Shown here: positions 43,101 to 54,979 of the stretch, piece by piece
Position numbering within the stretch: position 1 is the stretch's first letter
Layout: each line of letters opens with the position of its first letter
DNA from: Mauremys mutica
Taxonomy: Eukaryota; Chordata; Testudines; Geoemydidae
Direction of reading: 5' to 3'
Assembly: GCF_020497125.1 (NCBI RefSeq)
Contig: NW_025422895.1
Span: forward strand, 558,001-622,000
DNA length: 64,000 nucleotides
Translations under genes and position numbers: made by a program
The notes under the pieces: model-generated
Databases searched by the model: none
What the model was told of the DNA's origin: nothing
What the model saw: only the letters and a program-made list of their open reading frames with translations

Positions 43101-46100
43101 ATTGGAGGAGCAGGTATTTGGATTTGCATCTGTCTTTGTGGATTTGCATTTGTCTTTGTAGTGCTTGTATCTCTCTCTGGATGCCCGTCGGGTCAGTCTG
43201 CTGAGCAGGCAGCGGCGCCCTGAGTAGGGGGCGGAGCTAGGCTGAGGAGGGGCCTATAAAAGCGGCTGCCCACTCAGGCAGCGGCACAGTAGCCAGCGAG
43301 CAGCGGCACAGGAGCCAGTGAACAGGGGAGTTTGCATGAGAGAGTTCCCATTGGAGGAGCAGGTATTTGGATTTGTATCTTTTTTGTGGATTTGCATCTG
43401 TCTTTTTAGTGCTTGTATCTCTCTCTAGAGGCCCGTCGGCGCAGACTGCTGAGCGGGCAGCGGCGACCTGAGTAGGGGTCGGAGCTAGGCTGAGGAGGGG
43501 CCTATAAAAGCGGCCACCCAGCCAGGCAGCGGCACAGGAGTCAGCGAGCAGCGGCAGAGGAGCCAGTGAACAGGGGAGTTTGCATGGGAGAGTTCCCATT
43601 GGAGGAGCAGGTATTTGGATTTGCATCTTTTTTGTGGATTTGCATATGTCTTTGTAGTGCTTGTATCTCTCTCTAGAGGCCCGTCTGGGCAGACTGCTGT
43701 GCGGGCAGCGGCGCCCAGAATAGGGGGCGGAGCTAGGCTGAGGAGGGGCCTATAAAAGCGGCCGCCCAGCCAGCCAGCCAGTGGCACAGGAGCCAGCGAG
43801 CAGCGGCACAGGAGGCAGCGAACAGGCGAGTTTGCGTGGGAGAGTTCCCATTGGAGGAGCAGGTATTTTAATTTGCATCTGTCTTTGTGGATTTGCATCT
43901 GTCTTTGTAGTGCTTGTATCTCTCTGTAGAGGCCCGTCGGGGCAGACTGCTGAGCGGGCAGCGGCGCCCTGAGTAGGGGGCGGAGCTAGGCTGAAGAGGG
44001 GCCTATAAAAGCGGCCGCTCTGCCTGGCAGCCGCACAGGAGCCAGCGAGCAGCGGCACAGGAGCCAGTGAACAGGGGCCTTTGCATGGGACAGTTCCCAT
44101 TGGAGGAGCAAATTTGGATTTGCATAATTTTTGTGGATTTGCATCTGTCTTTGTAGTCCTTGTATCTCTCTGTAGAGGCCCGTCGGGGCAGACTGCTGAG
44201 CGGGCAGCGGTGCCCAGAGTAGGGAGCGGAGCTAGGCTGAGGAGGGGCCTATAAAAGCGGCTGCCAATTCAGGCAGAGGCACAGTAGCCAGCGAGCAGCG
44301 GCACAGGAGCCAGCGAACAGGGGCGTTTGCGCGGGAGAATTCCCATTGGAGGAGCAGGTATTTGGATTTGCATCTGTCTTTGTGGACAAGCATCTGTCTT
44401 TGTAGTGTTTGTATCTCTCTGTAGAGGCCCGTCGGGGCAGGGCAGACTGCTGAGCGGGCAGCGGCGCCCGGAGCAGGAGGCGGAGCTAGGCTGAGAAGGG
44501 GCCTATAAAAGCGGCCGCTCTGTTTGGCAGATGCACAGGAGCCAGCGAGCAGCGGCACAGGAGCCAGTGAACAGGGGACTTTGCATGGGAGAGTTCCCAT
44601 TGGAGGAGCAGGTATTTGGATTGGCATCTTTTTGTGGATTTGCATCTGTCTTTGTAGTGCTTGTATCTCTCTGTAGAGGCCCGTCGGGGCAGACTGCTGA
44701 GCGGGTTGCGGCGCCCTGAGTAGGGGGCGGAGCTAGGCTGAGGAGGGGCCTATAAAAGCTGCAGCCCAGCCAGGCAGCGGCACAGGAGCCAGCGAGCAGA
44801 GGCACAGGAACCAGCGAACAGGGGCATTTGCGTGGGAGAGTTCCCATTGGAGGAGCAGGTATTTGGATTTGCATCTTTCTTTGTGGATTTGCGTCTATCT
44901 TTCAAGTGCTTGTATCTCTCTGTAGAGGCCCATCGGGGCAGACTGCTGAGCGGGCAGCGGCGCCCTGTGTAGGGAGCGGAGATAAGCTGAGGAGGGCATA
45001 TAAAAGCGGCCGCCCAGCCAGGCAGCGGCACAGGAGCCAGCAAACAGGGCAGCAAACAGGGGAGTTTGCGATGGAGAGTTCCCATTGGAGGAACAGGTAT
45101 TTGGATTTGCATCTGTCTTTGTGGATTTGCATCTGTCTTAGTAGTGCTTGTACCTCTCTGTAGAGGCCCGTCGGGGCAGACTGCTGAGCGGGCAGCGGCG
45201 CCCTGAGTAGGGGGCTGAGATAGGCTGAGGAGGGCCTATAAAAGCGGCCGCCCAGCCAGGCAGCGGCACAGGAGCCAGCAAACTGGGCGGCGAACAGGGG
45301 AGTTTGCGTGGGAGAGTTCCCATTTCATGAGCAGGTATTTGGATTGCATCTGTCTTTGTGTATTTGCATCTTTCTTTGTAGTGCTTGTATCTCTCTGTAG
45401 AGGCCCGTCGGGGCAGACTGCTGAGCGGGCAGCGGCGCCCTGAGTAGGGGGCGGAGATAAGCTGAGGAGGGCATATAAAAGCGGCCGCCCAGCCAGGCAG
45501 CGGCACAGGAGCCAGCAAACAGGGCAGCGAACAGGGGAGTTTGTGACGGAGAGTTCCCATTGGAGGAACAGGTATTTGGATTTGCACCTGTCTTTGTGGA
45601 TTTGCATTTGTATTTGTAGTGCTTGTATCTCTCTGTAGAGGCACGTCCTGGCAGTCTGCTGAGCGGGCAGCGGCGCCCTGAGTAGGGGGCGGAGCTAGGG
45701 TGAGGAGGGGCCTATAAAAGTGGCCGCCCAGCCAGGCAGCGGCACAGGAGCCAGCGAGCAGCGGCACAGGAACCAGCGAACAGGGGCATTTGCGTGGGAG
45801 AGTTCCCATTGGAGGAGCAGGTATTTGGATTTGCATCTTTCTTTTTGGATTTGCGTCTATCTTTCCAGTGCTTGTATCTCTCTGTAGAGGCCCATCGGGG
45901 CAGACTGATGAGCGGGCAGCGGCACCCTGAGTAGGGAGCGGAGATAAGCTGAGGAGGGCATATAAAAGCAGCCGCCCAGCCAGGCAGCGGCACAGGAGCC
46001 AGCAAACAGGGCAGCGAACAGGGGAGTTTGCGACGGAGAGTTCCCATTGGAGGAACAGGTATTTGGATTTGCACCTGTCTTTGTGGATTTGCATCTGTCT

Positions 46101-49100
46101 TTGTAGTGCTTGTATCTCTCTGTAGAGGCCCGTCGGCGCAGACTGCTGAGCGGGCAGCGGCGCCCTGAGTAGGGGGCGGAGCTAGGCTGAGGAGGGGCCT
46201 ATAAAAGCGGCCACCCATTCAGGCAGCAGCACAGGAGCCAGAGAACACGGGCGTTTGCGTGGGAGAGTTCCCATTGGAGGAGCAGGTATTTGGATTTGCA
46301 TCTGTCTTTGTGGATTTGCATCTGTCTTTGTAGTGCTTGTATCTCTCTGTAGAGGCCCGTCGGCGCAGACTGCTGAGCAGGCAGCGGCGCCCTGAGTAGG
46401 GGGCGGAGAAAGGTTGAGAAGGGGCCTATAAAAGCAGCCGCCCTGCCTGGCAGATGCACAGGAGCCATCGAGCAGCGGCACAGGAGCCAGTGAACAAGGG
46501 ACTTTGCATGGGAGAGTTCCCATTGGAGGAGCAGGTATTTGGATTTGCATATTTTTTGTGGATTTGCATCTCTCTTTGTAGTGCTTGTATCTCTCTGTAG
46601 AGGCCCGTCGGGGCAGACTGCTGAGCGGGCTGCGGCGCCCTGAGTAGGGGGCGGAGCTAGGCTGAGGAGGGGCCTATAAAAGCGGCAGCCCAGCCAGGCG
46701 TAGGCACAGGAGCCAGCGAGCAGTGGCAGAGAAGCCAGCGAACAGGGGCGTTTGCGTGGGAGAGTTCCCATTGGAGGAGCAGGTATTTGCATTTGCATCT
46801 GTCTTTGTGGATTTGCATCTGTCTTTGTAGTGCTTGTATCTCTCTGTAGAGGCCCGTCGGGGCAGTCTGCTGAGCGGGCAGCGGCGCCCTGAGTAGGGGG
46901 CAGAGATAGGCTGAGGAGGGCCTATAAAAGCGGCCGCCCAGCCAGGCAGCGGCACAGGAGCCAGCAAACTGGGCGGCGAACAGGGGAGTTTGCGTGGGAG
47001 AGTTCCCATTTCAGGAGCAGGTATTTGGATTGCATCTGTCTTTGTGTATTTGCATCTTTCTTTGTAGTGCTTGTATCTCTCTGTAGAGGCCCGTCGGGGC
47101 AGACTGCTGAGCGGGCAGCGGCGCCCTGAGTAGGGGGCGGAGCTAGGGTGAGGAGGGGCCTATAAAAGCGGCCGCCCAGCCAGGCAGCTGTACAGGAGCC
47201 AGCAAACAGGGGAGTTTGCGTGGAGAGTTCCCATTGGAGCAGCAGGTATTTGGATTTGCATCTGTCTTTCTGTATTTTCATCTGTCTTTGTAGTGCTTGT
47301 ATCTCTCCGTAGAGGCCCGTCGGGGCTGACTGCTGAGCGGCCAGCAGCGCCCTGAGTAGGGGGCGGAGCTAGGCTGAGGAGGGGCCTATAAAAGCGGCTG
47401 CCCAGCCAGGCAGCGGCACAGGAGCCAGCGAACAGGGGAGGTTGCGTGGGAGAGTTCCCATTGGAGGAGCAGGTATTTAGATTTGCATCTGTCTTTGTGG
47501 ATATGCATCTGTCTTTGTAGTGCTTGTATCTCTCTGTAGAAGCCCGTCGGGGCAGACTGCTGAGCGGGCAGCGGCGCCCTGAGTAGGGGGCGGAGCTAGG
47601 CTGAGGAGGGGCCTAAATAAGCGGCCGCCCAGCCAGGCAGCGGCACAAGAGCCAGCGAGCAGCGGCACAGGAGCCAGCGAATAGGGGAGTGTGCTTCGGC
47701 GAGTTCCCATTGGAGGAGCAGGTATTTAGATTTGCACCTGTCTTTGTGGATTTGCATCTGTCTTTGTAGTGCTTGTACCTCTCTCTAGAGGCCCGTCTGG
47801 GCAGACTGCTGAGCGGGTACGGCGCCCTGAGTAGGGGGCTGAGCTAGGCTGAGGTGGGGCTTATAAATCGGCCCCCAAGCCAGGCAGCGGCAAAGGAGCC
47901 AGCAAACAGAGCGGTGAACAGGGGAGTGTTACCATTGTAGGAGCAGGTATTTGGATTTGCATCTGTCTTTGTGGATTTGCATCTGTCTTTGTAATGCTTG
48001 TATCTCTCTGTAGAGGCCCGTCGGGGCAGACTGCTGAGCGGGTAGCGGCGCCCTGAGTAGGGAGCGGAGCTAGGCTGAGGAAGGGCCTATAAAAGCGGCC
48101 GCCGAGCCGGGCAGCGGCATAGGAGCCAGCGAACAGGGGAGTTTGCGTGGGAGAGTTCCCATTGTAGGAGCAGGTATTTGGATTTGCATCTGTCTTTGTG
48201 GATTTGCATCTGTCTTTGTAATGCTTGTATCTCTCTGTAGAGGCCCGTCGGGGCAGACTGCTGAGCGGGTAGCGGCGCCCTGAGTAGGAGGCGGAGCTAG
48301 GCTGAGGAGGGGCCTATAAAAGCGGCCTCCCAGCCTGGCAGCGGCACAGAGCCAGCAAGCAGCAGCACAGGAGCCAGCGAACATGGGAGTTTGCATGGGA
48401 GAGTTCCCATTGTAAGAGCAGGTATTTTGGTTTGCATATCTGTCCTTGTACTGCTTTTATCTCTCTCTAGAGGCCCGTCGGGGCAGACTGCTGAGCCGGC
48501 AGCGGCGCCCTGAGTAGCGGCGGAGCTAGGCTGAGGAGGGGCCTATAGAAGCACCAACCCAGCCACGCAGCGGCACAGCTGCGAGCAGCGGGACAGGAGC
48601 CAGCAAACAGGGGAGTTTGCGTGGGAAAGTTCTCATTGGAGAAGCAGGTATTTGGATTTGCATCTGTCTTTGTGGATTTGCATCTGTCTTTTTAGTGCTT
48701 GTATCTCTCTGTAGAGGCCCGTCAGGGCAGACTGCTGAGCGGGCAGCGGTGCCCTGAGTAGGGGGCGGAGCTAGGGTGAGGAGGGGCCTATAAAAGCGGC
48801 CACCCAGCCAGGCAGCTGTACAGGAGACAGCAAACAGGGGAGTTTGCGTGGAGAGTTCCCATTGGAGCAGCAGGTATTTGGATTTGCATCTGTCTTTGTA
48901 GTGCTTCTATCTCTCTGTAGAGGCCCGTCGGGGCAGACTGCTGAGCGGGCAGCGGCGCCCTGAGTAGGGGGCGGAGCTAGGCTGAGGAGGGGCCTATAAA
49001 AGTGTCCGCCCAGCCAGGCAGCGGCACAGGAGCCAGCGAGCAGCGGCACAGGAACCAGCGAACAGGGGCATTTGCGTGGGAGAGTTCCCATTGGAGGAGC

Positions 49101-50790
49101 AGGTATTTGGATTTGCATATTTCTTTGTGGATTTGCGTCTATCTTTCCAGTGCTTGTATCTCTCTGTAGAGGCCCATCGGGGCAGACTGATGAGCGGGCA
49201 GCGGCACCCTGAGTAGGGAGCAGAGATAAGCTGAGGAGGGCATATAAAAGCAGCCGACCAGCCAGGCAGCGACACAGGAGCCAGCAAACAGGGCAGCGAA
49301 CAGGGGAGTTTGCGACGGGGAGTTCCCATTGGAGGAACAGGTATTTGGATTTGCACCTGTCTTTGTGGATTTGCATTTGTATTTGTAGTGCTTCTATCTC
49401 TCTGTAGAGGCCCGTCTGGGCAGTCTGCTGAGCGGGCAGCGGTGCCCTAAGTAGGGGGCGGAGATAGGCAGAGGAGGGCATATAAAAGCGGCCGCCCAGC
49501 CAGGCAGCGGCACAGGAGCCAGCGAGCAGCGGCACAGGAGCGAGTGAACAGGGGCGTTTGTGTGGGAGAGTTCCCATTGGAGGAGCTGTTTTTGGATTTG
49601 AATCTATCTTTGTGGTATTCCAACTGTCTTTGTAGTGCTTGTATCTCTCTTTAGAGGCCCGTCGGTGCAGAGTGCTGAGCGGGCAGCGGCGCCCTGAGTA
49701 GGGGGCGGAGCTAGGCTGAGGAGGGGCCTATAAAAGCGGCTGACCAGCCAGGCAGCGGCACAGCTGCGAGCAGCGAACAGGGTGGCGAACAGGGGAGTTT
49801 GCGTAGTAGATTTCCCATTGGAGGAGCAGGTATTTTGGTTTGCATATCTGTCCTTGTACTGCTTTTATCTCTCTGTAGAGGCCCGTCGGGGCAGACTGCT
49901 GAGCGGGCAGCGGCGCCCTGAGTAGGGGGCGGAGCTAGGCTGAGGAGGGGCCTATAAAAGCGGCCGCCCATTCAGGCAGCAGCACAGGAGCCAGAGAACA
50001 CGGGCGTTTGCGTGGGAGAGTTCCCATTGGAGGAGCAGGTATTTGGATTTGCATCTGTCTTTGTGGATTTGCATCTGTCTTTGTAGTGCTTGTATCTCTC
50101 TGTAGAGGCCCGTCGGGGCAGACTGCTGAGCAGGCAGCGGCGCCCTGAGTAGGGGGCGGAGAACGGTTGAGAAGGGGCCTATAAAAGCAGCCGCCCTGCC
50201 TGGCAGATGCACAGAAGCCAGCGAGCAGCGGCACAGGAGCCAGTGAACAAGGGACTTTGCATGGGAGAGTTCCCATTGTAGGAGCAGGTATTTGGAATTG
50301 CATCTGTCTTTGTGAATTTGCATCTGTCTTTGTAGTGCTTGTACCTCTCTCTAGAGGCCCGTCGGGGCAGACTGCTGAGCGGACAGCGGCGCCCTGAGTA
50401 GGGGGCGGAGCTACGCTGAGGAGGGGCCTATAAAAGCGGCCGCCCAGCCAGGCAGCGGCACAGGAGCCAGCTAACAGGGGAGATTGCGTTGGAGAGTTCC
50501 CATTGGAGGAGCAGTTATTTGGATTTGCATCTGTTTTGTGGATTTGCATCTGTCTTTGTAGTGCTTGTATCTCTCTGTAGAGGCCCCTCGGGCAGTCTGC
50601 TGAGCGGACAGCGGCGCCCTGAGTAGGGGTCGGAGCTAGGCTGAGGAGGGGCTTATAAATCGGCCCCCAAGCCAGGCAGCGGCACAGGAGCCAGGAAACA
50701 GAGCGGTGAACAGGGGAGTTTGGGTGGGAGTGTTCCCATTGGAGGAGCAGTTATTTGTATTTGCATCTGTCTTTGTGGATTTGCATCTGT
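37192..50790 (+). repeat. Promoter-like satellite array, segment 3
   Basis: Satellite from element B to element C. To about 43770 it follows block A minus the 1424-bp segment. From 43771 to about 44340 it matches 2780-3370 instead. From about 44980 a monomer variant with GATAAGCTGAGGAGGGCATATAAAAG appears (near 44985, 45459, 45944 and 49227), alternating with another type, so the local period is about 475-485 bp. Parts of 45700-46100 recur near 49000-49400, and 46200-46550 resembles 49960-50270. The last 500 bp before element C match the left flank of A and B. No gene is supported. Confidence 0.95.
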
Positions 50791-51158
50791 GGGTACGTCT
50801 ACACTACGGGACTATTCCGAATTTGCATAAACCGGTTTTGTAAAACAGATTTTATAAAATCGAGTGCGCGCGGCCACACTAAGCAGATTAAATCGGTAGT
50901 GTGCCTCCATGGTCCGAGGCTAGCGTCGATTTCTGGAGCGTTGCACTGTGGGTAGCTATCCCGTAGCTATCCCATAGTTCCCGCAGCCTCCCCCGCCCCT
51001 TGGCATTTCCGGATTGAGATCCTAGTACCTGATGGGGCAAAAATCATTGTCGCGTGTGGTTCTGGGTACAGCCTCACCGCTCCCTCCCTGAGCAGCAGAC
51101 AACCGTTTCGCGCCTTTTTTTGCTTGGTGAACTGTGCAGATGCCATAACACAGCAAGC

Positions 51159-52448
51159 ATGGACCCTGCTCAGCTCCATACCGCAATCGTGGATGTTTTA
51201 AACACCTCGCGCACTCTCCTGCAGTATATGCTGAACCAGGATCTTCAATCCGAGGCGAGGAGGAGGCGGATACGGCAGTGCGGCAATGACAGTGATGAGG
51301 ACATGGACACAGAATTCTCTCAAACCACGGGCCCCTGCGCTTTGGAGATCCTGATGGTAATGGGGCAGATTCTATCCATTGAACGCCGATTTTGGGCCCG
51401 GGAAACAAGCACTGACTGGTGGGACCGCATTGTGTTGCAGGTGTGGGAGGATTCCCAGTGGCTGCGAAACTTTCGCATGCGTAAGGGCACTTTCATGGAA
51501 CTTTGTGAATTGCTTGCCCCTGCCCTGAAACGCCATAATACCAAGATGAGAGCAGCCCTCACAGTAGAGAAGCGAGTAGCGATAGCCCTGTGGAAGCTTG
51601 CAATGCCAGACAGCTACCGGTCAGTCGGGAATCAATTTGGAGTTGGAAAATCTACTGTGGGGGCTGCTGTGATGCAAGTAGCCAAAGCAATCACTAAGCT
51701 GCTGCTACGAAAGATTGTGACTCTGGGAAATGTGCAGGCCATAGTGGATGGCTTTGCTGCACTGGGATTCCCTAACTGTGGGGGGGCGATAGATGGAACC
51801 CATATCCCTATCTTGGCACCGCAGCGCCAGGGCACCCAGTACGTAAACCGCAAGGGGTACTTTTCAATGGTGCTGCAAGCACTGGTAGATCACAAGGGAC
51901 GTTTCGCAAACATCCACGTGGGATGGCCAGGGAGAGTTCATGACGCTCGCGTCTTCAGAAGCACTACTCTGTTTAAACGGCTGCAGCAAGGGGATTACTT
52001 CCCAGACCAGAAAATAACAGTTGGGGATGTTGAAATGCCTGTCGTTATCCTGGGGGACCCAGCCTACCCCTTGATGCCATGGCTCATGAAGTCATACACA
52101 GGCAGCCTGGACAGGGGTCAGGATCTGTTCAATTACAGGCTGAGCAAGTGCAGAATGGTGGTGGAATGTGCATTTGGCCGTTTAAAGGCGCGCTGGCGGA
52201 CATTACTGACTCGCTCAGACCTCAGCCAAACCAATGTCCCCTATGTTATTACTGCTTGCTGTATTCTCCACAACCTCTGTGAGAGTAAGGGGGAGACCTT
52301 TATGGCGGGGTGGGAGGCTGAGGCAAATCACCTGGCCGCTGATTACGCGCATCCAGACACCAGGGAGATTAGAAGAGCACACCAGGAAGCGGTGCGCATC
52401 AGAGAAGCTTTGAAAACGAGCTTCATCAATGGCCAGGGTACAGTGTGA
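51159..52448 (+). CDS. Harbinger DDE transposase (HARBI1-like), intact, element C
   Basis: From the ATG at 51159 this gives 429 residues with the full D212, D300 and E336 triad and the in-frame C-terminal tail. It differs from element B at two residues that I can see: Ser for Pro in LMKSYTG, close after the second catalytic Asp, and His for Gln in YAHPDTRE. Neither touches a catalytic residue. Poly(A) signal AATAAA is at 52544-52549. Open coding after visible divergence from A and B suggests that C has not been decaying for long, though at about twenty changes the test is weak. Confidence 0.93.
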   Translation: MDPAQLHTAIVDVLNTSRTLLQYMLNQDLQSEARRRRIRQCGNDSDEDMDTEFSQTTGPCALEILMVMGQILSIERRFWARETSTDWWDRIVLQVWEDSQWLRNFRMRKGTFMELCELLAPALKRHNTKMRAALTVEKRVAIALWKLAMPDSYRSVGNQFGVGKSTVGAAVMQVAKAITKLLLRKIVTLGNVQAIVDGFAALGFPNCGGAIDGTHIPILAPQRQGTQYVNRKGYFSMVLQALVDHKGRFANIHVGWPGRVHDARVFRSTTLFKRLQQGDYFPDQKITVGDVEMPVVILGDPAYPLMPWLMKSYTGSLDRGQDLFNYRLSKCRMVVECAFGRLKARWRTLLTRSDLSQTNVPYVITACCILHNLCESKGETFMAGWEAEANHLAADYAHPDTREIRRAHQEAVRIREALKTSFINGQGTV

Positions 52449-52543
52449 CTGCTGTTTTTGTTGATGAACACCCACCCCGCCTTGACTGACTCATTCCCTG
52501 TTAGCAACTCACCCTCCCCCTTCGAGTACAGCTTACTTATGCA

Positions 52544-52583
52544 AATAAAGTCACTCTCATTTAAAAAGCATGAATTCTTTATT
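52544..52583. terminator. Back-to-back poly(A) signals, element C
   Basis: AATAAA at 52544-52549 (+ strand) and TTTATT at 52578-52583 (- strand AATAAA) keep the spacing seen in A and B, despite a T-to-C change between them. Confidence 0.75.
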
Positions 52584-52666
52584 GATTCATTATAAAAAGA
52601 GGGAGAGAAGTAAGGTTGTGGTTTGGGAGGAGGATAGAAGGGATGGAGAAGGCCATTAAAAAAAAT

Positions 52667-54596
52667 TCAGAGTAACGACATCCTTCTGGTTGGGCTGTCC
52701 ACGGGGGTGGAGTGGGCGGGTGCACGGAGCCTCCCCCCACGCGTTCTTACATGTCTGGGTGAGGAGGATATGGAACATGGTGAGGGTTGAGGGTGGTTAT
52801 ACAGGGGCTGCAGCGGCACTCTGTGATCCTGCTGCCGTACCTGAAGCTCCACAAGACGCCGGAGCATGTCAGTTTGATCACGCAGCAGCCCCAGAGTTGC
52901 ATCCCGCCACCGCTGATCTTCCTGCCGCCACCTCTCATCTCGGTTGTCCCTCCTGTCCTCACGTTCACTGGCCTCTTTCCTGTAATTTGAAACCACGTCC
53001 TTCCACTCATTCAGATGAGCTCTTTCATTGCGTGTAACTTCCATAATATCCGAGAACATCTCATCTCGCGTCTTCTTTTTCCTCCGTCTTATCTGTGCTA
53101 GCCTTTGGGATGGAGGAGGGATGGTTGATAAATTTGCAGCTGCATGAGGGAGATAAATATTTAGAAAGATACATTTTACAGAACAATGGTTATACTATTT
53201 CACAGTGAACAGCAGTATTCACCACCTAGCACATGTGATTTCCCTACAAGGTCGCATTTTTTCATCTTTTTAGTGAGTGCCTGCAGCTCTGGAGTTACAG
53301 ATCTCACAGACGCAGGTCCAGGCATCATAATTCAGCTTGCTTGTGGCCATGGTAAGCCACTGTCTTTCGGCTTCTGTAGTGATTTAACCCTTCCCCCCCA
53401 ACAACGCATGGCTAATACCACGCTAGCTCCCTGCTAATCAACAACCTTCCCCCCCCACCCACTGCGTGTCTGGTGCCTTGGGGAAGATCGCCGGTGACCA
53501 AACACAGAAAAGATCATCGGCATTTCACTCCTCCCCTCCCCCGCTTCGCTACGTGAAGGAAAGTTTTTTTTTAAGCTGATGCAGTCCACGAACCCAGTAG
53601 AAAAATGGCCACCCCCCTTACTTAAATTCCTGATTTTTAACCAGGTTATCCTGAACGATATCACTTTGCTGAGGATAACAGAACAAGATAAAGAACGGAT
53701 GCTACTTGAATGCCAGCAGTCACCGGGACCATACGCTGCTATGCTTTGCCACGCAATGATACCTGATTACTTGTTACATGCATGGCGTGGTAAAGTGTCC
53801 TACCATGGTGGGCGGAACAAGGCTGCCTTGCCCAGAAACCTTCTGCAAAGGCTTCTGGAGTACCTACAGGAGCGCTTCATCGAGATGTCCCTGGAGGATT
53901 TCCTCTCAATCCCTGGACATGTTAACAAACTTTACTAAGTAACTATACTGTCTGCGAATGCATCCCAAGACCTCAGGGCAAATCAATCATTAAAAAAGGC
54001 TTTTTTTTTAAAAAATGTTTGATATTTGCAAAGGTACACTCACCAGAGGTCCCTTCCATGGCGTCATTGTCTGGGATAGTGGCTTGTGAGGGCTGGGAGG
54101 ACGGTAATTCCGTCAGGGTGATAAAAAGCTCCTGGCTGCTGGGGCTGACGGAGTGCTGTGTGCTCTCTGATAGGTCTTCCTCCTCTTCTTCATCTTCCTC
54201 TTCCCCGTCTGCATAATCCTCAGCCATGGCAGAGATTACAACCCCCACCTCGGAATCCACGAACAGGGGTGGGGTACTTGTGGCGCAGCCCCCTAAAATT
54301 GCATGCAGCTCAGCATAGAAGCGGCATGTTTTTCGACCTGCCCCTGACCTTCCGTTTGCTTCTTTGGTTTTCTGGTAGGCTTGTCTGAGCTCCTTAACTT
54401 TCACTCTGCACTGCACTGAGTACCGGCTGTGGCCTTTATCCGTCATAGCCTTAGAAATTCTTTCAAATACTTTTTCATTTTGTCTTTTGGAACGCAGTTC
54501 TGTTAGTACTGAATCCTCTCCCCAGATAGCGATCAGATCCAGTACCTCCCGTGTAGTCCATGCTGGGGCTCTTTTACAATTCTCAGCAGACTGCAT
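52667..54596 (-). CDS. Trihelix (Myb/SANT-like) DNA-binding protein, two exons, element C
   Basis: Exon 1 is 54044-54596 (ATG at 54596) and exon 2 is 52667-53139. Donor, acceptor and phase are kept, and the product is again 341 residues. The only residue change noticed is Ser for Ala in DLSESTQHS, just after the acidic run. If exon 1 is read past the donor, its stop falls at a different place than in A and B because of an intronic indel. That is further support for the donor being the true exon end: the coding part is conserved up to GTGAGT and the read-through part is not. Confidence 0.85.
53349..53938 (+). CDS. Small third gene inside the trihelix intron (unknown function), element C
   Basis: Modelled as ATG 53349-53351 | GTAAGC joined to an acceptor before 53645, stop at 53936-53938, ATTAAA at 53989-53994. 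In this copy a shorter C run (six instead of seven, near 53612) also opens the unspliced frame to an ATG at 53579, giving 119 residues. Compared with B there are two synonymous changes and two replacements (His to Arg in HAWRGKV, Cys to Arg in LQERFIEM). No stop or frameshift has appeared in the 97 codons after the acceptor. Function is unknown. Confidence 0.45.
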
Positions 54597-54945
54597 TGTT
54601 AACGCTGATGAGCTGTGCGTGGTCACCTGTGCTGATGAGATGAGATCTCCACGCTGGGGAAGCAGGAAATGAATTTCAAAAGTTCGCGGGGCTTTTCCTG
54701 TCTACCTGGCCAGTGCATCCGAGTTCAGAATGATGTTCAGAGCGGTCACTGGTGCACTGTGGGATAGCTCCCGGAGGCCAATGCCGTCGATCAGCGTCCA
54801 CACTACAGCTAATCCGATATGTTAATACCGATACTAGCGTTACTCCACCCGTTAGGGAGGAGTACAGAAACCGGTTTAAAGAGCCATTAAAAGGTGCCAT
54901 TAAAGAGCCATTATAAGGTGCCTCCTAGAATGGACGGTTGTGGCG

Positions 54946-54979
54946 TTAAATCGGTTTTACGCTCCTAAAACCGATTTAA
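54946..54979. promoter_or_regulatory. Right subterminal hairpin, element C
   Basis: Arms at 54946-54959 and 54966-54979 are unchanged from A and B, although the sequence 30-60 bp further inside has been rearranged in this copy. Confidence 0.5.

Larger units (their letters stand above)
24341..43770. repeat. Large duplicated block, copy B
   Basis: This is the second copy of the block at 1-20600. It contains Harbinger element B at the position matching element A. Compared with copy A it has one extra 248-bp monomer near 25580-25827, a three-base GGC gain near 30210 and a two-base gain near 30705. It lacks the 1424 bp found at 14108-15531, with the junction at about 38701-38715. At about 43771 it leaves homology with copy A and continues like bases 2780-3370. 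The near identity implies recent duplication, continuing homogenisation, or a false duplication in the assembly. Confidence 0.9.
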
